DNA of 32,064 bases from Gammaproteobacteria bacterium (GTDB lineage Bacteria; Pseudomonadota; Gammaproteobacteria; Methylococcales; Methylomonadaceae). The first letter of the stretch is position 1; every line of letters starts with the position of its first letter. Made by a program: the position numbers and the translations under genes. The notes under the pieces are model-generated. The model was not told where the DNA came from. It searched no databases and worked only from the letters and a program-made list of their open reading frames with translations. Below are positions 26,488 to 32,064 of this stretch, piece by piece. Where the stretch lies: the NCBI GenBank assembly GCA_024277935.1, contig JAJRUF010000049.1:1-32064 (forward strand), read 5' to 3'.

Positions 26488-28818
26488 ATGACTATTAAAA
26501 ACAAACTCACTATTGGTATTACCTTGCTTACTTTAGTTGCCACTATGAGTGCTTGTATTAGCTTAGGTTGGCTAGCAACTCAATCATCAACCGAAGCCTT
26601 ACAAACTGAAGCAACTAAGCAGTTAATTACAGCAAGGGATACCAGTAAAAGCCGTATTGAACAATATGTTCAACAGCTTAATAATCAAATTCTTAGTTTT
26701 GCTAATGATCGAATGATTATTAATGCGATGCAAGAGTTTAGTGAGTCAACAAAAACTTTGCTTACTGATTCTACGGCTAGTGAAATACAAGGTATGCGCG
26801 CTCAGTTAGGTCAATATTACCAACAAGAATTTGCTCAGGAGTATCACAAACTGAACATCAATAAAAATATAGATATTAATAAACTACTTAATAAGCTTGA
26901 TGACCCTGCCGTTAAATTACAATACCTTTATATCCAGAATAATTCCAATGCATTGGGGAATAAACACCAGCTTGCTGATGCTAAAGATGGCAGTGATTAT
27001 TCAAAAACACATGCTAAATTTCACCCACATATTAAAGATTATTTAGAAAGATTTGGGTACTCTGATATTTTTCTTGTCGACCCACAATCAGGCCGTATTA
27101 TCTATTCTGTTTATAAAGAAATTGATTATGCCACTTCTCTTAAAAATGGAGCTTATGCAAATACCGAATTGGGTAAAGCTTTTCAACATGCCAACCAGCT
27201 AAGCAGCAGGAAAACCATAATAGAAGACTTTTCTTCTTACCTTCCTTCTTATGAAGCACCGGCTTCATTTATCGCAACCCCAATTTTTGATCATGGCAAA
27301 AAAACAGGTATTTTAATTTTTCAGATGCCAATTGCTGAGATTAATAAAATAATGACTTTCAATAAACAATGGAAGTCTTCAGGAATGGGCGATTCAGGTG
27401 AAACTTACTTGGTTGGCTCAGATTTTAAGGCACGTAGTATTAGTCGGTTTTTAGTAGAAGATAAAAAGGCTTACCTTTCTACTCTTGAAAAATCAGCGGT
27501 TACAGCAGAGATTATTAATCATATTTCTGCTAAAAACACGAATATTGGCTTGCAAAGTATTCAAAATAAAGGGGTCAAATTAGCTCTTTCAGGACAAACA
27601 GGCATTGCTACTTTTCCAGATTATAGAGGGATTTCTGTTTTATCAGCTTATGCCCCCCTTAATATAAAAGGACTTAAGTGGATTATTTTATCAGAAATAG
27701 ATCAATCAGAAGCTTTTGCACCGGCTATAGCTATGGAGCAAAGTATTATTTGGACAGCAAGCAGTATTATTGTCTTTATGGCGGTAATCGCATTAGTTGC
27801 CGGATTTTCTTTTTCTACTTTAATTTCAAGACCCATAAACCAGTTTGGTACCTCTATAGAAAACATATTAGCTGATGGAAAAATAAATCTAACCACTCGC
27901 CTTGATGAAAACAGTCAAGATGAGTTTGCTGAATTAGCATCGCATATAAATCATTTACTTGAAAAAAACCAGCAAACTGTTCAAACCGTTATATCCGCAA
28001 GCAAACAACTGGACATTGCATCCGAAAAAGTATCAGCTGTTTCATTACAGACCAAACAGACGGTGGATGAGCAACACCAAAAAACTGAAGAAATTGCTAC
28101 CGCAATGAATCAAATGACCGCTACTGTTCAAGAAGTGGCCAATCATGCAACCAACACGGCTGATAGAACACAACAAGGACATAATGAAGCCAAAGCAGGG
28201 AGTCAAGTTATATCTCTAACAATAGAATCTATAAACCAACTATCTAATAACATTCAATCTGCTGAGCAAGTAGTAAAAAATCTTGAACAGGATAGCCAAA
28301 CGATAGGATCTGTTCTTGACGTTATTCAAGGTATAGCAGAACAAACCAACCTGTTAGCTCTTAATGCCGCCATTGAAGCAGCTAGAGCCGGTGAGCAAGG
28401 TCGGGGGTTTGCAGTAGTTGCAGATGAAGTAAGGACATTAGCCAGTAAAACCCAGGAATCCACCACACAAATTCACTCTATGATAGAAAAACTGCAAAAA
28501 GGCACCTCAAAAAGTGCTTTAACTATGGATGAAAGTAGCTCTTATGCAAACAAAACAGCTCTGGAAGCATTAGAAAGTCAAACTGCAATGGGAAATATCG
28601 TAAATTCCATTACTGAAATTAGTGAAATGACCACACATATTGCCAGTGCTACAGAAGAACAGTCCATGGTTGCCGAAGAAATCAATAGAAATATTATCCA
28701 AATTAGTGACTACACAAAAGAGACCCTTGAAGGAAGTAATGAAACCTCAAGGTGCAGCCAGGAAATGCAAGAACTGGCTAAAGAATTACAGGCCGTTGTT
28801 AAGTTATTTATTGTATAA
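26488..28818 (+). CDS. Methyl-accepting chemotaxis protein
   Basis: 776 residues. Membrane helices at ~8-30 and ~418-442 enclose a periplasmic sensor of ~385 residues with a dCACHE-like second part ([20 protein letters not shown], 191-210; [12 protein letters not shown], 301-312). HAMP follows (~445-495), then the signalling hairpin with the tip [20 protein letters not shown] (618-637) and [12 protein letters not shown] (641-652). There is no C-terminal CheR-binding pentapeptide. Ligand unknown. The ATG is preceded by a tetranucleotide repeat instead of a ribosome site. It follows a c-di-GMP gene on the same strand, suggesting joint control of motility or attachment. Confidence 0.95.
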   Translation: MTIKNKLTIGITLLTLVATMSACISLGWLATQSSTEALQTEATKQLITARDTSKSRIEQYVQQLNNQILSFANDRMIINAMQEFSESTKTLLTDSTASEIQGMRAQLGQYYQQEFAQEYHKLNINKNIDINKLLNKLDDPAVKLQYLYIQNNSNALGNKHQLADAKDGSDYSKTHAKFHPHIKDYLERFGYSDIFLVDPQSGRIIYSVYKEIDYATSLKNGAYANTELGKAFQHANQLSSRKTIIEDFSSYLPSYEAPASFIATPIFDHGKKTGILIFQMPIAEINKIMTFNKQWKSSGMGDSGETYLVGSDFKARSISRFLVEDKKAYLSTLEKSAVTAEIINHISAKNTNIGLQSIQNKGVKLALSGQTGIATFPDYRGISVLSAYAPLNIKGLKWIILSEIDQSEAFAPAIAMEQSIIWTASSIIVFMAVIALVAGFSFSTLISRPINQFGTSIENILADGKINLTTRLDENSQDEFAELASHINHLLEKNQQTVQTVISASKQLDIASEKVSAVSLQTKQTVDEQHQKTEEIATAMNQMTATVQEVANHATNTADRTQQGHNEAKAGSQVISLTIESINQLSNNIQSAEQVVKNLEQDSQTIGSVLDVIQGIAEQTNLLALNAAIEAARAGEQGRGFAVVADEVRTLASKTQESTTQIHSMIEKLQKGTSKSALTMDESSSYANKTALEALESQTAMGNIVNSITEISEMTTHIASATEEQSMVAEEINRNIIQISDYTKETLEGSNETSRCSQEMQELAKELQAVVKLFIV

Positions 28819-28843
28819 GGCAACTGACTTAAGCGTTTCGCGT

Positions 28844-28882
28844 AGGATGTGCTGCCGACAGGAAGCGCATCCTGTGGTTTTT
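28844..28882 (+). terminator. Likely terminator after the chemoreceptor gene
   Basis: AGGATGTGCT (28844-28853) pairs with AGCGCATCCT (28864-28873, one G-T pair), followed by GTGG and five T. The sequence also resembles the GTAGGATG..GCGCATCC dispersed repeat and sits inside wider ACTTAAG/CTTAAGT arms, so it may be a repeat used as a terminator. Confidence 0.5.
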
Positions 28883-28929
28883 CCTTAAGTCGATGGCAGT
28901 AAGCTGCCTAATGGGTTATCAAACTATAA

Positions 28930-29676
28930 TTATTGATATGTTAAACCATTATGTTTAAGCCACCCGTTTTTATGCTTTCCTCTTGGGTCATTATGTGTCC
29001 AGTGCAGTACACCACCTTTTGAATTCCATTCATACTCACCATAAAACTCAACTTTATCACCGTCATGTAATGAGTTGATTCGTGGGGCAAGATCAATATT
29101 GTGAGCAACCAATATTTTCTGTCCTGATGCAAGCCTTAAAATAAACCGTTGGTGCTGATTTCCTTTGGTATCATCAGCAAGCGTTCGAACAACAATACCG
29201 GAGCCTGCAACCTGCACCCCACTTTGGTGGTTTGCATAGGCCTTATTAAGACCTTGATTAACATGATTCTCAACACTAAATTCTGGTGTTTCAATAGAGG
29301 GGTTAAAATCTATATTTTTTTTCTGAAAAAAGCTTAATGCCCCCCCCAAAATAACAACAATAAGAATTAGGGTTGATTTCAAATTTTTTGTTAATCTGCT
29401 TGCCTGTATTGGTTTACTATAAGTTCGCTTATTCCTTATGGATTCCAAATTTAACACCGGCTCTATCCCTTCAATTTTGGCGTTAACGGCACGAACCTTG
29501 CCATTAGCATCTGTACTTATTTCATAGTGAATAATATCTCCAACAATGGGCTTACGATTTATACCTTTTAATGCAGAAATATGAATAAAAATATCACCAC
29601 CTCCCTGTTCCGGTTTTATAAATCCAAAACCTTTATTACCAAGCCAGCGGACTAATGTTCCTTTTGTATGTCCCAT
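28930..29676 (-). CDS. Cold-shock domain / membrane helix / DUF3465 protein
   Basis: 248 residues. Residues 1-66 are a cold-shock nucleic-acid-binding domain (KGFGFIKPE, RNP1-like, 15-23; DIFIHISAL, RNP2-like, 28-36). A basic linker leads to one hydrophobic helix (~101-116). Residues ~150-248 match DUF3465: GSGIVVRTLADDTKGNQHQR, LVAHNIDLAPRI, VEFYGEYEWNSKGGVLHWTH and the end GWLKHNGLTYQ. The cold-shock part should be cytoplasmic and the DUF3465 part extracytoplasmic. An eight-G tract lies in the codons for the helix (residues 110-113). Role unknown. AAGG lies upstream of the ATG, which overlaps the stop of a small frame. Confidence 0.85.
   Translation of the reverse strand: MGHTKGTLVRWLGNKGFGFIKPEQGGGDIFIHISALKGINRKPIVGDIIHYEISTDANGKVRAVNAKIEGIEPVLNLESIRNKRTYSKPIQASRLTKNLKSTLILIVVILGGALSFFQKKNIDFNPSIETPEFSVENHVNQGLNKAYANHQSGVQVAGSGIVVRTLADDTKGNQHQRFILRLASGQKILVAHNIDLAPRINSLHDGDKVEFYGEYEWNSKGGVLHWTHNDPRGKHKNGWLKHNGLTYQ
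29340..29347 (-). repeat. Homopolymer of eight G inside the CSD-DUF3465 gene
   Basis: On the coding strand the codons TTG GGG GGG GCA (Leu110-Ala113) hold eight consecutive G. With seven G the frame stops after His (CAT TAA); with nine it stops about 14 codons later. Both would leave the cold-shock domain without DUF3465. Confidence 0.8.
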
Positions 29677-29789
29677 TATCTATTTAGCCTTATAAAAAAA
29701 CACCTTAAAACCTCTAACATATTAACACCTTCAAAATACCCCATTTCAGCCCAATCAGCTAAAGTTTTTGCCTGCTCATCTTTCTCCAT
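29676..29789 (-). CDS. Possible 37-residue protein or remnant before the CSD-DUF3465 gene
   Basis: The frame opens MEKDEQAKTLADWAEMGYFE and ends in RLNR, its TAA overlapping the ATG of the next gene (TAATG). The first half is coding-like (acidic, helical); the second is Phe/Leu-rich. I recognise no family and see no ribosome site. It may be a leader peptide, a gene fragment or chance. Confidence 0.25.
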   Translation of the reverse strand: MEKDEQAKTLADWAEMGYFEGVNMLEVLRCFFIRLNR

Positions 29790-29827
29790 TACGGATTACA
29801 GCACTTATTGAAACCAATCGAATTAAT

Positions 29828-29860
29828 GTAAGCTACTAATAATATTTATTCTAACATTTG
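29828..29860. repeat. Partial copy of the 88-bp repeat flank
   Basis: GTAAGCTACTAATAATATTTATTCTAACATTTG repeats, in pieces, the flank of the element at 19407 (AATATTTATTCTAA.ATTTG) and then diverges before the palindrome: key positions 29838-29855. A remnant without hairpin. Confidence 0.55.
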
Positions 29861-29910
29861 TAAAAACATATTAATACGATACGCCTTTCTCCAAGCTCTT
29901 TCTTTTTAAA

Positions 29911-29942
29911 AGCTGGGGGACTTTATTTCTTCTGACACCTTA
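29911..29942. repeat. Half copy of the 157-bp inverted repeat at the fic 3' end
   Basis: GACTTTATTTCTTCTGACACC matches the right end of the 23011-23167 element (AACTTTATTTCTTCAGACTCC). On the minus strand its AGAAATAAAG provides the last lysine codon and the TAA of fic. Confidence 0.6.
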
Positions 29943-30981
29943 ACCCAAGTTCGCCTTGTAATTGCTCTCGACCCATTTCACCTTCTTTACCTTTTAATAA
30001 CTGCTCACCTAATTTTGTTAAAAAATATTTTTGTAAAGAACTATTCGGTTTATCTGGAAGTGTCATTTTAATTAAACCTGCTGATAAAGCAGGAACTAAA
30101 TACCGCGCCCTGAAAGACTTTCTATCTTTTAGCTCAAGCACACCTTGCAATTGCTCGCGGCTCATTTCACCTTTTATCGCTCGTAACAACTTTATAACTT
30201 GGGGGCTTTCTTGTGGGTTGACTTGTGGGGTATCTGCTATACAAGCCTCTAAAATAGCCGTCAACATAAATTCAATAAAAGGAGCTGAATCTGTTTTTAG
30301 TGTGCTTTCATTTAATGCTTGATAGTAAGCCTGTTGCTGGGCATAAACCATACTTTCTACAGGAATATGAGTAAATAAAGGATTCCATTGACTTAAAATT
30401 AGAGTTTGCCATAACCGACCCATACGCCCATTGCCATCAATAAAAGGATGGATAAACTCAAACTCATAGTGAAATACACAACTTTTAATCAAAGCATGGT
30501 CAGGGGTTGTTTTTAACCAGCTTAATAAATCAGCCATTAAAATATTAATCCGATTAGCAGGGGGAGCCATGTGGATAACTTGCCCTTCTTTCATTACACC
30601 CACGCCCTTATGACGGTAAATACCCACCTTATCTATTAAGCCTTTCATTAATAATTGGTGTGCATCAAGTAAATGTTGTTCATTACTCGCTTGCCACTGG
30701 TCTAATTGCCCATACGTCACCAGCGCATTACGCGCCTCTTGAATTTCACGCGGGGGAGCAATAACGAATTTACCCTCTAAAATAGCGGTAATTTGTTGCT
30801 CTGTTAATGTATTTCCCTCAATCGCTAATGAACCTTGAATAGTACGAATACGATTGATTCGGTGTAAACGTAAATTTGCTGATTTTTCCAATTCTACAGA
30901 TAAACGCCCCACGTTCTCACCAATTTTAGCGATTAAATGTAAAATCTTAGGGGTAATTGTATAGGGTGGTTGATAGCTCAT
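29923..30981 (-). CDS. Fic family protein (AMPylase-like, class II)
   Basis: 352 residues. The catalytic loop HPFIDGNGRMGR (178-189) is complete, including the essential His178. An inhibitory helix motif, SLAIEGN (51-57, Glu55), lies N-terminal to it, so this is an autoinhibited class II Fic with the flap region at ~128-136. The C-terminus (~262-330) is a winged helix with GEMSREQLQGVLELKDRKSF, common in Fic proteins. It then continues with GEMGREQLQGELGLRCQKK, a second partial copy of that segment that runs into a dispersed repeat. AGG lies seven bases before the ATG. It would transfer AMP to a target protein; the target is unknown. Confidence 0.93.
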   Translation of the reverse strand: MSYQPPYTITPKILHLIAKIGENVGRLSVELEKSANLRLHRINRIRTIQGSLAIEGNTLTEQQITAILEGKFVIAPPREIQEARNALVTYGQLDQWQASNEQHLLDAHQLLMKGLIDKVGIYRHKGVGVMKEGQVIHMAPPANRINILMADLLSWLKTTPDHALIKSCVFHYEFEFIHPFIDGNGRMGRLWQTLILSQWNPLFTHIPVESMVYAQQQAYYQALNESTLKTDSAPFIEFMLTAILEACIADTPQVNPQESPQVIKLLRAIKGEMSREQLQGVLELKDRKSFRARYLVPALSAGLIKMTLPDKPNSSLQKYFLTKLGEQLLKGKEGEMGREQLQGELGLRCQKK

Positions 30982-31279
30982 ATAAACCTAGATACTTGTG
31001 CGGGAGGGAACTTAATTAAAACCATACCCAATTGTTTTATATAACAACTTACAACTACAAACTTAACTGGTGTTACTATCAGTGTTACTAAAATAAAATA
31101 TCACCTTATTGGCAACACCTAACTTGTATAGTAAAAACCTTAGTTTCTTATTTTTAATCTCGTTTCCTTCATTGAAACAAAAAAATCAAAACCCTCTACA
31201 TATTGCTCACTATAACAACTTCTTTCCTACCTTTCCTGAGAAATTAATCTAAAATGCTTATGTAAGCATCATCTTCATA
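30982..31279. other. Intergenic stretch, about 300 bp, no gene
   Basis: AT-rich sequence between fic and the toxin gene. Apart from the small palindrome at 31254-31269 I see no repeat, RNA gene or coding frame. It should contain the promoter of fic on the minus strand. Confidence 0.6.
31254..31269 (-). terminator. Possible terminator of the toxin-antitoxin operon
   Basis: ATGCTTA-CA-TAAGCAT followed on the minus strand by TTTTAGATT, ten bases after the toxin stop. The stem is short and AT-rich, so termination strength is doubtful. Confidence 0.4.
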
Positions 31280-31621
31280 TTATTTTCCACAATGGAAATA
31301 CTGACAAAACAATTGCTGATAGCGTTTGAAAGCATCTTGATTTAATGAGCCATATTTTTTGATTACCGCTGTTTTTGAGACAACAAACGGCTTTCTTAGC
31401 ATTAACTTTGATGTTTTAGGGATTCCACCTTCAATAAAGTCAACAGCTTCTAATGTGCTTTCATCTGAATGTAACTGCCTTATTTGGCTGCTGATAGGAA
31501 TACCCACAAAATCATCATAAGGTAGGTTATCTTTAAAAACGAGGACAGGTCTTTTCTTACTGGTTTTTAAATCACTAAAATAAAATTCACACAAGACAAT
31601 ATCCACTGTTTTTATTTCCAT
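31280..31621 (-). CDS. PemK/MazF-type toxin of a type II toxin-antitoxin pair
   Basis: 113 residues, the usual toxin size. The N-terminus follows the PemK/MazF pattern: DIVLCEFYFSDLKTSKKRPV (7-26), with the conserved Arg-Pro, then LVF and DDFVGIPISSQ; the C-terminal half keeps LMLRKPFVVSKTAVIKKYG with the basic strand. Such toxins cleave mRNA. The gene overlaps the antitoxin gene by 10 bp, so it is translated in a coupled way; GAAG precedes the ATG. Confidence 0.85.
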   Translation of the reverse strand: MEIKTVDIVLCEFYFSDLKTSKKRPVLVFKDNLPYDDFVGIPISSQIRQLHSDESTLEAVDFIEGGIPKTSKLMLRKPFVVSKTAVIKKYGSLNQDAFKRYQQLFCQYFHCGK

Positions 31622-31812
31622 ACTTCATCTTCTTTATCATCTAACCACTCTTCAATGGTATTAGCACTATGGTTTGAAAAAGCCGTTGTTTCTGATTCAT
31701 CTTGATTGGTTTGTTTAGCGTAACGCTGTTTTATAAAGATAAAAAAATCATACACTTCTTGTTGTGCTGGTTCTGGCAATGTTTGCCAGTCTTGTTCTTT
31801 TATTAGTTGCAT
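31612..31812 (-). CDS. DUF2281-like antitoxin
   Basis: 66 residues. DWQTLPEPAQQEVYDFFIFI (8-27) followed by KQRYAK resembles the DUF2281 antitoxin pattern (LP..Q.EV.DF..FL..R). The C-terminus is acidic (EEWLDDKEDEVW), suited to binding a basic toxin. First gene of the pair; GGAG lies about eight bases before the ATG. It has no obvious DNA-binding domain, so autoregulation is uncertain. Confidence 0.75.
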   Translation of the reverse strand: MQLIKEQDWQTLPEPAQQEVYDFFIFIKQRYAKQTNQDESETTAFSNHSANTIEEWLDDKEDEVWK

Positions 31813-32064
31813 TATTATTCTCCATAAAACTATTTATTGACTCTAAAAATACTAATATTACCCCATCAAGTTCATAAAACTTTTTTACTTGAGTCATAAT
31901 TTTAGTCCTCAAATCATTTGTATCATTAGCTAGAAGCACTTGGTAGGTTTTTATATTAAAGCCATGATCCTTTCGTTCTTGTTGATGACTGATTAAATCT
32001 CTTTGGTAGCTTGGGTTTCAGGGGCTTATATTTGATATAAGTCACCTAAGGAACGTACATCGCC

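Noticed and set aside
31748-32003. Open frame on the minus strand running past the antitoxin start (contains KTYQVLLANDTNDLR and VKKFYELDGVILVF)
   Set aside because: It overlaps the better supported antitoxin gene in another frame, has no recognisable family and only a GTG start without a ribosome site. It might be the end of a decayed gene beyond the window.

Overview
The window is AT-rich and reads as a gammaproteobacterial chromosome. The best evidence is gene order: comEC near DUF2062 and lolCD, fur divergent from bamE, dapC-dapD, and smpB close to ratA-ratB. The DUF5610 gene, the RAYT and DDE transposase remnants and the palindrome families would suit a low-GC member of Methylococcales or a relative, but that placement is an inference from memory of the families. 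No rRNA, tRNA, CRISPR array or intact insertion sequence is visible.

Layout. 1-996: two fused transposase remnants and a dispersed repeat. 997-7.6 kb: core cell-envelope and DNA-uptake genes (comEC, DUF5610, DUF2062, lolD, a lolC-type permease, fur, bamE). 7.7-10.5 kb: M48 lipoprotein peptidase, dapC and dapD in one tight minus-strand operon (lysine/peptidoglycan precursor synthesis). 10.7-16.6 kb: a complete tripartite RND efflux operon (outer-membrane lipoprotein, periplasmic adaptor, inner-membrane pump). 16.7-19.3 kb: smpB, and facing away from it a sodium symporter coupled to ratA and ratB. 19.4-28.9 kb: a signalling island with a PAS-GAF histidine kinase, a NarL-type response regulator, a PAS-GGDEF-EAL c-di-GMP protein and a chemoreceptor. 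28.9-31.8 kb: a cold-shock-domain/DUF3465 membrane protein, a Fic AMPylase-like protein and a PemK-type toxin-antitoxin pair.

Two things stand out beyond the genes. First, the signalling island carries three simple-sequence repeats typical of slippage-prone loci: eight G directly before the start codon of the GGDEF-EAL gene, six copies of ACTT just before the chemoreceptor gene inside a tiny upstream frame, and eight G inside the cold-shock/DUF3465 gene exactly where its cytoplasmic and extracytoplasmic halves meet. Together they suggest a possible phase-variable signalling cluster; this is inference, and no length variation can be seen in one sequence.

Second, intergenic space is filled with several families of palindromic repeats. 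Two near-identical 88-bp copies in opposite orientation bracket the histidine kinase gene, and the stop codons of lolD, the RND pump, smpB and fic lie inside repeats. A dead RAYT-type transposase fragment, the class of enzyme linked to such palindromes, is present at the left edge.
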